Shown: positions 45,435 through 55,383, counted from the first letter of the stretch. The stretch is DNA of 64,000 nucleotides from Endozoicomonas sp965261315 (GCA_965261315.1 CBDHDM010000034.1:62001-126000), one strand, 5' to 3'. Program-made: numbers and translations. Notes: a model not told the origin generated them from the letters alone.

Positions 45435-47867
45435 TCACTTACTTTTCTCCGCCTTGCTTTTTTTAGTCTCAGGAAAAGCTACTTTATAAACATCTTCGTA
45501 CTGACGGGCAAAATGTACAGTCACTCCATCACGGATGTAGTCAGGAAGCTCATCAAAGTCTCTTCGGTTATCTTCCGGCAGTATCAGCTCCATTATATTC
45601 TGGCGTCTGGCTGCAATAACTTTCTCTCTGATACCTCCAACAGCGAGTACTCTGCCGGTTAATGTCAGCTCTCCAGTCATCGCCAGGTTTTTGGTTGGTT
45701 TGATGCCTCGGGTGAGAGAGATAAGTGCTGTTGTCATTGTGACACCTGCACTTGGGCCATCTTTAGGGGTTGCCCCTTCTGGAACATGTAGATGTATAAA
45801 GGCTGTTTTCAGGAAATCTTCTTGAATGCCAAACTTTTTGGCATTGCTGGTTGTATAGCTGTGTGAGATCTCGGCTGACTCTTTCATAACCTCGCCAAGC
45901 TTACCTGTCAGTTTAAACCCGGCCCTTTGTTGATGAATGAGACAGGCTTCGACGGGTAGGGTCGCTCCGCCCATGGCAGTCCAGGCAAGTCCGGTAACAA
46001 TACCCACGCCTTCCATGAATTTTTCCTGTCGGAAATAGGGGGTTCCCAGAAATTCTTCCAGATTTTTTCCTGAAACTGTTAGCTTGTTTTCATCATTTTC
46101 TAAAAATCGAACAACAACTTTCCGGATAATTTTCTGTAACAATTTTTCAAAATGGCGAACGCCAGCTTCACGCGCATAACCATCAATGATTTTTCGAAAG
46201 GTCGTATCTGAAACTCTAAGCTGGCTCTTTTTTAGCCCAGCTTTTTTGAGCTGTTTAGGCCATAGATGGTTTTTGGCGATAGCTACCTTTTCTTCGGTGA
46301 TATAACCAGAGAGTCTGATCATATCCATACGGTCCAGAAGAGGGCCAGGGATGGTATCCAGCTGGTTCGCAGTACAGATAAAGAGAACCTTGGATAGATC
46401 AATTCTCATGTCCAGATAGTGATCTAGAAACTCAGTGTTTTGTTCTGGATCAAGTACTTCCAATAGTGCAGAAGCAGGGTCTCCCCGGAAGGATGCGCCT
46501 ATTTTATCGATCTCATCCAACATAATCACTGGATTGGCGACTTCCACCTCTTTGAAGGCTTGAACCAGTTTACCGGGCAGTGCACCTATATAGGTTCGTC
46601 GATGACCTTTGATCTCCGCCTCATCTCTCATTCCACCAAGGCTGAATCGATAGAACTTTCTATCAAGCGCTTTTGCTACCGACTTACCAATGGATGTTTT
46701 ACCGACACCTGGAGGTCCGACCAGCAGCATGATTGAGCCTGAAACTTCCTTTCGATAAGCGCCAACTGCCAGAAATTCAATAATCCGGTCTTTGACATCG
46801 TCAAGGCCATCATGATCAGAGCTGAGTATATCTCTGGCATGATGAAGGTCGAGGTTATCTTCTGAGAACACTCCCCAGGGAACAGAAGTTGCCCAGTCCA
46901 GATAGTTTCTACAGATAGAGTACTCTGGCGAGCCGGTTTCAAGAATGGAGAGTTTCTTCAGCTCATCATCAATTTTGGCTTTAGCACTTTCAGGGACAAC
47001 GAGGTTTTCCAGTCGCTGTTCAAATTCATCGATTTCTGCAGTGCGGTCATCCTTTGAGATTCCCAGTTCTTTCTGGATCACCTTGAGTTGTTCTTTCAGG
47101 AAAAACTCACGCTGATGATTGCTTATTTTACGATTAACTTCAGCGTTGATTTCACTCTGAAGGCGTGCAACTTCCTGTTCTTTACGTATCAGAACCAGCA
47201 CTTTTTCCATTCTGCGCTGCACAGGAATGGTTTCAAGAACTTCTTGAAGCTCCTGGCCTGGTGCTGTCGTTATTGCTGCAGCAAAGTCTGCTAAAGGTGA
47301 TGGGTCTTTAGGACTGAATCGGTTTAGATAATTTTTCAGTTCTTCACTGTATAAAGGGTTGAGGGGGATAAGTTCTTTGATCGCTTGAATCAGTGCCAGA
47401 GCGTATGCCTTGACCTCATCGCTATTGTCTTCAGGACTTTCGATGTATTCTACTTGAACCAGGAAGGGAGGGCGACGGCGCAACCATTTCCTTATTCTGA
47501 ACCTTTGCATGCCAAGGGCAATAAACTGTACCTGATCATTGTCAGAAACGATGTTATGGATTTTGACAACACAGCCCACCTGGGGAAAGTCTTCTGGAGC
47601 AACATCTATCCCAGGCATTCTACCCACAAAACTCAGACCTACGGCTTTATGAGGACTCTGGCCGACTCGCTGAAGCGTTTCTCCCCACTCTTGGCTACTA
47701 AAAACCAGAGGTTGTACCTGGGCAGGAAAGAAAGGGCGATTGGATACGGGAATCAGGTACAGTTTGTCTGGCAGAGCCTGATGTGGGAGAACCAGCCCTG
47801 TGCTGGTTTTTTGACTGTCTTCATCCCCGCTGATAACTTCGGGGTTGTTGGAATCCTGATCTGTCAT
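45435..47867 (-). CDS. Lon-family ATP-dependent protease, AsrA-like
   Basis: An 810-aa endopeptidase La. The N-terminal LON domain starts LPDKLYLIPVSNRPFFPAQV, the version found in the second Lon of pseudomonads (AsrA). The AAA module has GPPGVGKTSIGK near 384 and a Walker B VIMLDEIDKIG. The protease domain has DGPSAGVTMTTALISL with the catalytic Ser near 706 and the partner Lys in GIREKVIAARR. In Pseudomonas AsrA is linked to heat shock and aminoglycoside response. No heat-shock promoter was identified by eye. Full length, with a strong terminator. Confidence 0.92.
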   Translation of the reverse strand: MTDQDSNNPEVISGDEDSQKTSTGLVLPHQALPDKLYLIPVSNRPFFPAQVQPLVFSSQEWGETLQRVGQSPHKAVGLSFVGRMPGIDVAPEDFPQVGCVVKIHNIVSDNDQVQFIALGMQRFRIRKWLRRRPPFLVQVEYIESPEDNSDEVKAYALALIQAIKELIPLNPLYSEELKNYLNRFSPKDPSPLADFAAAITTAPGQELQEVLETIPVQRRMEKVLVLIRKEQEVARLQSEINAEVNRKISNHQREFFLKEQLKVIQKELGISKDDRTAEIDEFEQRLENLVVPESAKAKIDDELKKLSILETGSPEYSICRNYLDWATSVPWGVFSEDNLDLHHARDILSSDHDGLDDVKDRIIEFLAVGAYRKEVSGSIMLLVGPPGVGKTSIGKSVAKALDRKFYRFSLGGMRDEAEIKGHRRTYIGALPGKLVQAFKEVEVANPVIMLDEIDKIGASFRGDPASALLEVLDPEQNTEFLDHYLDMRIDLSKVLFICTANQLDTIPGPLLDRMDMIRLSGYITEEKVAIAKNHLWPKQLKKAGLKKSQLRVSDTTFRKIIDGYAREAGVRHFEKLLQKIIRKVVVRFLENDENKLTVSGKNLEEFLGTPYFRQEKFMEGVGIVTGLAWTAMGGATLPVEACLIHQQRAGFKLTGKLGEVMKESAEISHSYTTSNAKKFGIQEDFLKTAFIHLHVPEGATPKDGPSAGVTMTTALISLTRGIKPTKNLAMTGELTLTGRVLAVGGIREKVIAARRQNIMELILPEDNRRDFDELPDYIRDGVTVHFARQYEDVYKVAFPETKKSKAEKSK

Positions 47868-48307
47868 AGTCTGTCTGCAATAATCTGATTGAGAAAAAGC
47901 TTGATTGAAAGGTTACTGCTGAGGCCTTCTGGAGCAGGCTTCGGAGAATGGTTTTTCCTCCTTCATTGCCTGTTCGCACCTGAGCAGACTATTGCCTGGA
48001 TACCCTATTTTGAGCCATATCCAGTAATTTCAATGGTCATTGCATTTAAGTATGGTTTAGATAGTCAGGATTGGTACACAGAAGGGGGGATTGTTGACCA
48101 GTGGTAATGATATTGGACTTGGTTTATGGGTATCAAAATCTCAGTTAAGTGATTTGTGACAATTTTCTGACGACGGTGTGACGCTGGTTGTTGGGAGTCT
48201 TTGGGTAGAAATCATACCAACCGAGAATAGAAACTTCCTTGGGTATGTGGTGGAAGCTGTCGAACAAGTGAGATAAGATTTTACGCAATAATAATAAGGA
48301 ATGCTGT
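47868..48307. other. Divergent intergenic region
   Basis: About 440 bp between lon/asrA and the chalcone-isomerase-like gene. It should contain both promoters. AAGGA precedes the ATG at 48308. No RNA gene or credible small frame was seen. Confidence 0.4.
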
Positions 48308-48916
48308 ATGTTGAATTACCAATCTCACCGTCGAATTTTCTTCTCTTTGGCTTTTCTCTGTTTTGTCTCCCTGCCAGCAAAAGCTCTTCTGATTAATAAA
48401 TACGATTTGCCTGATGTCATCTCAGTGGGTGCTGATAAGCCAGAGCTGCAACTTCAGGGGGCCGCTGTCCGATCATGGTATCTGATGGTGAAAGGGTATA
48501 TCGGGGCTTTGTACCTGGAAGAACCTACAAGCAATGTGGATGAGATATATGCTTCTGATAGCTATCAGCGAATGACATTTGTCATGCTGGTTTCAAAAAT
48601 GAGTGCCCGGCGTATCGCGAATGCTTTCTATGAGTCAATCCAGCTTAATAGTCCTCCCGCTGAGCAAGAAGCAATGAAGGATGATTTGGAACAAATTTTT
48701 GCTCTTGTTGATGGTTCAATGAAAAGAGGTGAGCAGGCTGTGTTTGAATACCTTCCAGGCAAAGGCCTTAGAATTGAAATTGCAGGTGTTGAAAAAGGTA
48801 TCGTGCCAGCCCGTAAGGAAGTATTTAATCTTTTTTTAAGGGTCTGGATTGGTGAGACGCCTCCAAGTAAAACATTTAAAGAGAAAGTTTTGGGTCTCGT
48901 TCCGATTACTGGGTAA
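48308..48916 (+). CDS. Periplasmic chalcone isomerase-like domain protein
   Basis: A 202-aa protein with an N-terminal signal peptide (RRIFFSLAFLCFVSLPAKA). The mature part fits the bacterial chalcone-isomerase-like family: LQLQGAAVRSWYLMVKGYIG, then ALYLEEP, a KMSARRIANAF segment and VFNLFLRVWIGETPPSKTFK. Bacterial members lack known enzymatic activity and their role in the periplasm is unclear. Good ribosome binding site AAGGA. Monocistronic. Confidence 0.82.
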   Translation: MLNYQSHRRIFFSLAFLCFVSLPAKALLINKYDLPDVISVGADKPELQLQGAAVRSWYLMVKGYIGALYLEEPTSNVDEIYASDSYQRMTFVMLVSKMSARRIANAFYESIQLNSPPAEQEAMKDDLEQIFALVDGSMKRGEQAVFEYLPGKGLRIEIAGVEKGIVPARKEVFNLFLRVWIGETPPSKTFKEKVLGLVPITG

Positions 48917-49044
48917 ATGACTCCACTTGTCCGCTAATGCTTTTTTAGCTTGCAGTTGATGGCTCAATTGCCTTGAATGTTGTTAGGGGTAGAGATTAAC
49001 TCTGTCTTAATAAACATCTATTCATATTACAAGGAGTAATAAAT

Positions 49045-49329
49045 ATGAATAAAAGAGTAATAGCGTTCTTTTTTGGTATTTTCTTCAGCCTCTCCGTAAC
49101 AGCAGCCGATCAGAATGGAGCGTCTGGAAAAGGCCAGATTAATGTGAATCAGGCGACTGTAGAGCAGCTCGATAAAGGGTTGTTAGGAGTAGGTCCCAGG
49201 ATAGCTATGGAAATTGTTAAGCACCGTGATCAGCATGGCCCTTATCAAAGTGTTGAGGATCTTGATAAGGTAAAGTATGTGGGCAGTAGAATGCTTGATA
49301 AGAATAAAGGGCGCATAATTTTCGACTGA
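49045..49329 (+). CDS. ComEA-like helix-hairpin-helix protein
   Basis: A 94-aa protein with a signal peptide (VIAFFFGIFFSLSVTAAD) and a helix-hairpin-helix unit (QINVNQATVEQLDKGLLGVG; GPYQSVEDLDKVKYVGSRML). ComEA-family proteins bind incoming DNA in the periplasm during natural transformation. AAGGAG precedes the start. No other competence gene lies nearby. Confidence 0.88.
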   Translation: MNKRVIAFFFGIFFSLSVTAADQNGASGKGQINVNQATVEQLDKGLLGVGPRIAMEIVKHRDQHGPYQSVEDLDKVKYVGSRMLDKNKGRIIFD

Positions 49330-49342
49330 GTTCTCTTTTCAG

Positions 49343-49375
49343 GGCCTGTATTTCTACAGGCCTTGATCGATTTTA
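49343..49375 (+). terminator. Hairpin after the comEA-like gene
   Basis: Stem GGCCTGTA / TACAGGCC with a TTTC loop, 13 bp after the stop, followed by a loose T-rich tail. Confidence 0.6.
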
Positions 49376-49412
49376 TTTCTCACACTTTTCATTTACTCCA
49401 GAGCATGCAGTA

Positions 49413-51338
49413 TCAGGCTTTGACTGCACCGGATAGGCCTCTGACTCGGGCGCGAAACTCATTAAAGACATCCTTACTAAGATATGTTTTACCCATATGT
49501 TCATCAATGGATTCGATGCCTTCTGTCTTATAACCTTCTGCACCTGTATTAAGTTTCTGGATTTCAAGATTTTTACTGTGTAGCAGTATATCCCGGAAAA
49601 GCTCGGCATCCTCCCAGTTTAAAGGTATTCCCGGCTCCGGTACCTTGCCATATAGGTCGATCATTGTTGCGAGTAACTTTATCTCTGCATCCAGCATCCC
49701 TGTGCGGTCTTTACCACTTTTGCAATTAGATAAAGGAACTCCTGAAATCAAGCTGGTTAGCAGTGCTATACGGGTCGGCATTTTATAAGCATCATGGCTT
49801 TCGTGGTGATGAGCTTTGCTGTTGAAAATGTCACGGATCTGTGTGGCCAGTTGGAAAATAATTGTACGTTTTTGATTAAGATCGATCAGCTCATTGTGTA
49901 TGGCTTTTCGCTCGTTATCGGGTAAATGTGAGTCTGCAAGTTGAGTGCTCAGTGTAATTATTTGCTGTTGTTGTTTAGCCAGATAGTCACCAGCAATACC
50001 GCTGAGCAGGCCTTTCTCAGTCCCTCCAATCAGTGTATGGAGGCCTTCTTTATTCAATTTGTCTGATATTTTCCAGCCGCCTACCATACTTGAAAATGTA
50101 CCCTGGGCCCCCTTATTAACGCCAAAATTAAATAATGCAAGACGAAAGGTGATCCGAATCGTTGTTTGTCTGCCATTAGAGTCAACGATATTGAGCTTCA
50201 GCGGTTGCTTACCGCCCAGTTCTCGAAAAGCCTCTATCTGCTCCTGTAACATTTTTGCTTCACTTTTTGCTCCTCTACGAATAGGGTCAGGGGTTACCAG
50301 GGATACAGAGGCCAGATTCAAATGTACTGATTTAGCAGGATTACTGATTGCCTGATTAAGTAGTTCAGGCTTCAGCGTTAATGCGGCAATCAGTGATTCT
50401 CTGGCACGATTTAAATTGGTTGTTTTACGTTGTTCCGGATCGCTGATACCAATGGCAGAATGAATACCGTGTCGAACCCCCTGATAATTGAACTTGCCTT
50501 TCGGGGGACTAAAGGATGAGGTCCAGAGATTAACAGCATGCTGCTCAGAATCTTTTGTTTGTGAACAAATACCACCTAACTCGCCATAGGAGGTTTCAAA
50601 TATATCCCGAGTCCCTGTTGCCTCCTTATGAGTCAATAGCTGCATCTTGGAAGCGGGAACTTGTCGATGCTCTAGAGTACCTGCATTGGTTTGATGAGCG
50701 TTGTGCAGTACCTCCCAGTTTCTTTCATTCAACGCTTGATTAACATGTTGCCTGTAGTTTGATGTTACCAGTGCTTTAGAGACACCGGCTTTTTCCAGTC
50801 TGGTTTTGAGCGATTTGCTAAGATTTTTTGCATGTTTTATTTCGGTTTTGGTAGCAGCTTTACCTCCTTTCAAATTAAGCGTGTTATATTCTTGTTGTTT
50901 TTCGTATTCCAACTCTCTCTCCAGCAATAGAAGATCAGATCCAAAGCCTGCACCAGGCGCATTTTTTGCGTCGTTGATAATGTGTAGCGCGGCATTGTAA
51001 TAAAGTGCTTCGAGAGAGAATAGTGCAGTATTAGAATTTCCAGCAGCTCCAAGTGTTGATTTCTGGCTAAGAAGCTGTCGTGATTCTGGAAGATGCTGGA
51101 TATCCCATGATCTTATAGGGTGTTTGGTTACCGGTCTTTTTAACGATCCTTTTGGGTGGTATCGAGCCCGGTGAATAGCTGCTTTTATGGGCGAAATAAT
51201 CAGTTTTTTTATTTTTTTAACAATACGCTGATGCCAGCTACCAGCTTTAGACTCAGTACTGTCCTGTTTTGTTTGTTGATCAACTTGTTGGGAGTTAACT
51301 GCAGGCTTGGGGCCAGTGGGGGTATCCTTCGGTATCAT
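49413..51338 (-). CDS. SopB/IpgD-family inositol phosphate phosphatase (likely type III effector)
   Basis: About 641 aa from the ATG at 51338, which has AAGGA 9 nt upstream; a TTG at 51359 is less likely. Near residue 539 the sequence NCKSGKDRTGMLDAEIK matches the CX5R catalytic motif of SopB/SigD and IpgD, with Cys nucleophile and Arg. Upstream FNFGVNKGAQGTFSSM resembles the family's conserved FNxGVN segment. The N-terminal ~100 residues are basic, Lys/Pro/Ser-rich and without a Sec signal, as expected for a secreted effector. Family members act on host phosphoinositides and inositol phosphates. No secretion genes or chaperone lie nearby. Effector status is inferred. Confidence 0.82.
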   Translation of the reverse strand: MIPKDTPTGPKPAVNSQQVDQQTKQDSTESKAGSWHQRIVKKIKKLIISPIKAAIHRARYHPKGSLKRPVTKHPIRSWDIQHLPESRQLLSQKSTLGAAGNSNTALFSLEALYYNAALHIINDAKNAPGAGFGSDLLLLERELEYEKQQEYNTLNLKGGKAATKTEIKHAKNLSKSLKTRLEKAGVSKALVTSNYRQHVNQALNERNWEVLHNAHQTNAGTLEHRQVPASKMQLLTHKEATGTRDIFETSYGELGGICSQTKDSEQHAVNLWTSSFSPPKGKFNYQGVRHGIHSAIGISDPEQRKTTNLNRARESLIAALTLKPELLNQAISNPAKSVHLNLASVSLVTPDPIRRGAKSEAKMLQEQIEAFRELGGKQPLKLNIVDSNGRQTTIRITFRLALFNFGVNKGAQGTFSSMVGGWKISDKLNKEGLHTLIGGTEKGLLSGIAGDYLAKQQQQIITLSTQLADSHLPDNERKAIHNELIDLNQKRTIIFQLATQIRDIFNSKAHHHESHDAYKMPTRIALLTSLISGVPLSNCKSGKDRTGMLDAEIKLLATMIDLYGKVPEPGIPLNWEDAELFRDILLHSKNLEIQKLNTGAEGYKTEGIESIDEHMGKTYLSKDVFNEFRARVRGLSGAVKA

Positions 51339-51643
51339 TGCTAACAATCCTTGTTGCAATCTTTTCTATTAAATATACAAACAGCAGTGATTTTTCTCAA
51401 TGAAGTATGAGATGTGGCAGTAACAACTCGGAAATTTGAGCCCTGATTGAATAAAAAAGATAGGATCTTTCATCCATTTTCTGTTTTCCATGGTTCGTAT
51501 TAAATTATTGTGTTATATAGCTGTAACGCCTTGTAACCTACTGAACTTTACAATGGCAATGAATTTAATATTTTGAATGGACTTTGTACTGGCTCAAAAG
51601 CGATTGACGAGTCAGCTGTGGGGGCGTTGTGAAGGAAAGTGGG
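51339..51643. other. Intergenic region between effector and rarD
   Basis: About 300 AT-rich bp with promoters expected in both directions for the effector gene and rarD. No gene seen. AT content is higher than in rarD. Confidence 0.4.
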
Positions 51644-52543
51644 ATGCAGTCAGGCCTGACGTTTGCCGTTGGGGCTTTTGCTTTGTGGGGACTTATTCCG
51701 ATTTATTTCAAAATTCTGGAAGATGTACCTCCCCTTGAAGTGCTTGGTCATCGAGTCTTCTGGTCATCATTTTTGCTGATTGGTTTTTTATTGCTGCGCC
51801 AACGGCTGGGTGAGCTATTTGTGCTGATCAAGTCGCCCCGTCTACTGGGCTGGCTGGTTCTGACATCACTGCTGATTGCTGGAAACTGGCTCTGCTTTAT
51901 ATGGGGAGTTACGAATAACAGGATTCTTGAGACCAGTCTTGGCTACTATATCAACCCTCTGATCAGTGTTCTTTTTGGTTACTCTTTTCTTGGTGAGCGA
52001 TTAACCCGTTATCAGGTGCTGGCTGTGATGATTGCAGCTGCAGCGGTGGCAATGCAGGTAATACTGTTGGGTAAGTTGCCCTGGGTCGCTTTTGTTCTGG
52101 CTCTGTGCTTTGCTTTTTATGGTCTGATTCGCAAGAGAATCAGTGTTGATGCTACCACAGGTCTGGCTGTTGAGACGTTGCTGTTAATGCCTGCTGTCAG
52201 TATCTATTTTTTCTGGCTATGGGGTAATGACTCACACGCTTTTCGTCTGTCTGATCCTGATACCAGCATGCTTCTTGCCCTTGCAGGTCTGATTACTACC
52301 ATACCCCTGATATTGTTCAATATGGCGGCCCAGAAGTTACCGCTGACAGTATTGGGGATTATGCAGTATCTGGCCCCATCTATCTCTTTTCTGGTTGGTG
52401 TGACGATTTACAATGAGCCCTTGGGCGTTGTGCAGATGGCGACTTTCGCAATGATCTGGCTTGCTCTTGCCATTTTTACTGTTGACGGATTGGTTCGGCA
52501 TAAACAACAACGTGATCGCTTGAAAATGCCGGTTAGTGATTAA
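51644..52543 (+). CDS. rarD: RarD-family EamA transporter
   Basis: About 299 aa from the ATG at 51644 with AAGGAAAG upstream; a GTG at 51629 is in frame. It has about ten hydrophobic segments (LTFAVGAFALWGLIPIYFK; LVLTSLLIAGNWLCFIWGV; ISVLFGYSFLGERLTRYQVL). The pattern GLIPIYFK...EVLGHRVFWS is diagnostic of RarD, a drug/metabolite-superfamily exporter linked to chloramphenicol sensitivity. Substrate unknown. Confidence 0.9.
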   Translation: MQSGLTFAVGAFALWGLIPIYFKILEDVPPLEVLGHRVFWSSFLLIGFLLLRQRLGELFVLIKSPRLLGWLVLTSLLIAGNWLCFIWGVTNNRILETSLGYYINPLISVLFGYSFLGERLTRYQVLAVMIAAAAVAMQVILLGKLPWVAFVLALCFAFYGLIRKRISVDATTGLAVETLLLMPAVSIYFFWLWGNDSHAFRLSDPDTSMLLALAGLITTIPLILFNMAAQKLPLTVLGIMQYLAPSISFLVGVTIYNEPLGVVQMATFAMIWLALAIFTVDGLVRHKQQRDRLKMPVSD

Positions 52544-52576
52544 TGGCAGGGAGGCATTGCCTGTTGCTTAATGATG

Positions 52577-52783
52577 TCAGGAATGCCTTTTTTCTTTGCT
52601 GCTTTGCAAGGCTGTCTTTGATCTTGCTTTTTTTACCGGTAGAGAAAGCGCCTGGTCTCTGGGCAGTACCCGGTAAATCTGCCGGTAGTATTCTTTTTCA
52701 AGGTCTTTTGGGCTATCCGGAAGAGTCACTACTCCCATTTGTCTAAGATAGGCTTCCATGCTGCTGTGTGATGGTTTGTTCAT
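52577..52783 (-). CDS. Small basic hypothetical protein
   Basis: 68 aa (MNKPSHSSMEAYLRQMGVVT, then LPDSPKDLEKEYYRQIYRVL). It has a plausible helical N-terminal half and a Lys/Ser-rich tail. The composition looks protein-like, but the ribosome binding site is weak and no family is recognised. Convergent with rarD. Confidence 0.4.
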   Translation of the reverse strand: MNKPSHSSMEAYLRQMGVVTLPDSPKDLEKEYYRQIYRVLPRDQALSLPVKKARSKTALQSSKEKRHS

Positions 52784-53284
52784 TGGGTGAATCTCGCAAT
52801 GATCCTGACAATAATTGATGAAGACAAATCATGTCGGCTGTTGGGGTTATTCCATTAAGCCTGAAGCCGACATAAGCCGCTTTATGGTATGCATGCATCA
52901 TGCCATTTTTTTGACGTATTCTTTTCTCTCAATATCTATTGCTGACTGAGGGTTTCAAATAACCTGTTTTGCTGGGCTCTGCAGGGTGTTTTTACTGGTG
53001 AAGGAAAGATAGTTAGCGTTGGCAGTACCTTTAATGCATAAGCAATGATGAAGCGTAAGGCCGTCTCTGGGTGATAAAGTATGTTACTTGTTGATCGTTT
53101 TTTCTCTGATTGGTAACACTTTTACGGAAATCTATCGTTTCAGGTTTGTTCTGGACCACGACTACGTGGAGTACATCCGATTCAGGTTTTTATATTTATA
53201 GATTTTCACTGCCGTATATCTCTTTTTGACAAATACTGTAGGCAAGGATCAAACCGTACTTCGAACGATACCGTTGAGGCAGTT
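52784..53284. other. Intergenic region upstream of the GH36 gene
   Basis: About 500 bp with no convincing gene. A GAGG ribosome binding site precedes the ATG at 53285. Several AT-rich tracts (53160-53230) could hold its promoter. Confidence 0.4.
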
Positions 53285-55375
53285 ATGTACTCTCTTCGTG
53301 AAAAAGATAAAGTGGTGAGTTTGCATCATGAACAGGCTAGTGTGTGGCAAGGTGTCTCTGTTCGCGTCTGTTTAGATAACGACGACGAATACACACTTGC
53401 CTGGTCTGGGCAGGCTGGAGCCTTTGTCCATGATGACTGGTTATTTGTCAGGTTGTCACTTAAAACTATTGAAAAGAAGTTGCTGGTTTTTCTGGATGCT
53501 GAGGTTACTAAGGGTATCAGCTGGCCGGGGCGCAGCTGGCATCCCCAGTATGCTGTCAGAATACGTGTTGCCAGTCTGGGGGACCTTACCGGCTTATGCG
53601 CCCATTATCTCTATAACAGCTGGTGGACAAGACCTCACTTCGATTGTGTCCTGAGTAATCTTCCAGAGAAAACACAGTCCTTATTGTATGGTGTGGGAGA
53701 AAAGTATCACCACCTGCTTGCGGTATGTGATGAGCAGGTTCGTTGTGAGTTTCAGGGCGGAGAACAGGCCGGTATTGAGTTTGTATCCGGCCCTTCGAAA
53801 TCGGGCGTAAGGGGCTTTTCAGGGTTGATTGCAATTTATGGAGTCAGTGCAGAGCCATTTCAGCTGATCAATGACAATGTGCAACTGGGGCGTAAGCATT
53901 TATCCCATTATTCCCGGCCAAGAGATCAGCGTGTTTTGCCTGAGGTGTTTAAATATCTGGGCTGGTGCAGCTGGGATACTTGTTATCTTGCTGTGAATGA
54001 AGACGCAGTCATAGCCAAAGCCCAGGAGTTCCAGTCCAAGAGTATTCCTGTTAAGTGGGTGCTGGTTGATGATGGCTGGTCTGAAGAGACAGAGCGTCGC
54101 CTGTTGTCATGGCAGGAAGATCGGGCGAAATTCCCAGCAGGGCTTTCCGGTTTAAAGGAGGCCCTTAAGGATGAATATTCTATCCCCTGGATGGGCGTGT
54201 GGCATGCGCTGACAGGGCAATGGGAAGGTATTGATGCAAATGCCCATTTTCCTGTGCAGCTGGATACGCTGGACGCCACCCGGAAGTTGCCTCCAACAGA
54301 AGAAGGTGAGGCATTTCGCTTCTGGCATGGCTGGCATGACTATCTGGCGAGACAGGGTGTGGATTTTATCAAAGTCGATGTTCAGAGTAATCTCGCCAAC
54401 CATTATAAGTACCGGGATTTCCCTGGAAGGGTTTCCCGAGTGGCACATCAGGCGCTTGAAGCATCAGCCGGGCTTCATTTTAATGGGCAGTTAATCAACT
54501 GTATGGGAATGGCCAGCGATCAGTTATGGCACCGTCCTTCATCTTCTCTTGCTCGCAACAGTGATGACTTTTTCCCAAAGAAAAGCGGTAATCTTCAGGA
54601 GCATGCTTTGCAGAATGCCTACAATGCTGTGTTCCATGATGCTTTTTTTCTGGGTGACTGGGATATGTGGTGGACCATTCATGAAGACTCAGACGCTCAT
54701 GGATTGCTCAGGGCGGTGAGTGGTGGCCCAGTGTATACCAGTGACCCGGTTGGACAGACGGATGCTGAGCAGCTGATGAGACTGGTGTTTAATGACGGCC
54801 TGGTGGTTCGTTGTGATCAGCAGGGAAAGGTAGCTCGGGAACAACTGTTTGAAAATCCCCTCTATTCCGGCAAGTTGCTCAAAGTGATCAATCGTATTGG
54901 TTCTGTGGGTGTTCTTGCTCTGTTCAATATTACAGAAGACCATCAGGCTATCTCAGAACGCGTCAGCACATTGCCCTTTGATAATGACGGTGAAGAGTGG
55001 TTGGTCTACTGGCCAGCACGTCGACAGTGCTTCAAGCACCCGGAACTGCCAGAGATAAGGCTTTCACAAAATGGTTCGGACCTGATGTTGTTTTATCCAG
55101 ATGAGCCATTGGTATGCCTTGGCCTGGAAGACAAAATTCTGCCCACTTGTGCAGTTCTGGATCAGGTAGTTTGCTGGAAAGAAGGGATTGTGCGCCTTGA
55201 AAGTCGGCTCCGGCAGGGTGGGCGGCTGTTAATTTATAGTGAACATCCTATTGTGGAATTGCGCATCAATGGGCAGGAGTATGATTGGGATGAGTCAGAC
55301 AATACTTACCTTATTGACTGTTCGGAATGGGAGGACGAAATTTTTCTGGAATGCCTTGCGACATTGAACTCCTGA
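53285..55375 (+). CDS. Glycoside hydrolase family 36, Sip1/raffinose-synthase-type alpha-galactosidase
   Basis: A 696-aa protein. Central TIM-barrel motifs match the raffinose-synthase/Sip1 branch of GH36: KYLGWCSWDTCYLAVNEDAV, VKWVLVDDGWSEET, MGVWHALTGQWEG. The segment DFIKVDVQSNLANHYK near residue 360 carries the likely nucleophile Asp. Later LINCMGMASDQLWHR and GDWDMWW fit the acid/base region. There is no signal peptide, so it is cytoplasmic. It probably acts on alpha-galactosides such as raffinose-type or algal sugars. No transporter or sugar operon flanks it. Confidence 0.85.
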   Translation: MYSLREKDKVVSLHHEQASVWQGVSVRVCLDNDDEYTLAWSGQAGAFVHDDWLFVRLSLKTIEKKLLVFLDAEVTKGISWPGRSWHPQYAVRIRVASLGDLTGLCAHYLYNSWWTRPHFDCVLSNLPEKTQSLLYGVGEKYHHLLAVCDEQVRCEFQGGEQAGIEFVSGPSKSGVRGFSGLIAIYGVSAEPFQLINDNVQLGRKHLSHYSRPRDQRVLPEVFKYLGWCSWDTCYLAVNEDAVIAKAQEFQSKSIPVKWVLVDDGWSEETERRLLSWQEDRAKFPAGLSGLKEALKDEYSIPWMGVWHALTGQWEGIDANAHFPVQLDTLDATRKLPPTEEGEAFRFWHGWHDYLARQGVDFIKVDVQSNLANHYKYRDFPGRVSRVAHQALEASAGLHFNGQLINCMGMASDQLWHRPSSSLARNSDDFFPKKSGNLQEHALQNAYNAVFHDAFFLGDWDMWWTIHEDSDAHGLLRAVSGGPVYTSDPVGQTDAEQLMRLVFNDGLVVRCDQQGKVAREQLFENPLYSGKLLKVINRIGSVGVLALFNITEDHQAISERVSTLPFDNDGEEWLVYWPARRQCFKHPELPEIRLSQNGSDLMLFYPDEPLVCLGLEDKILPTCAVLDQVVCWKEGIVRLESRLRQGGRLLIYSEHPIVELRINGQEYDWDESDNTYLIDCSEWEDEIFLECLATLNS

Positions 55376-55383
55376 CTTGGGAC

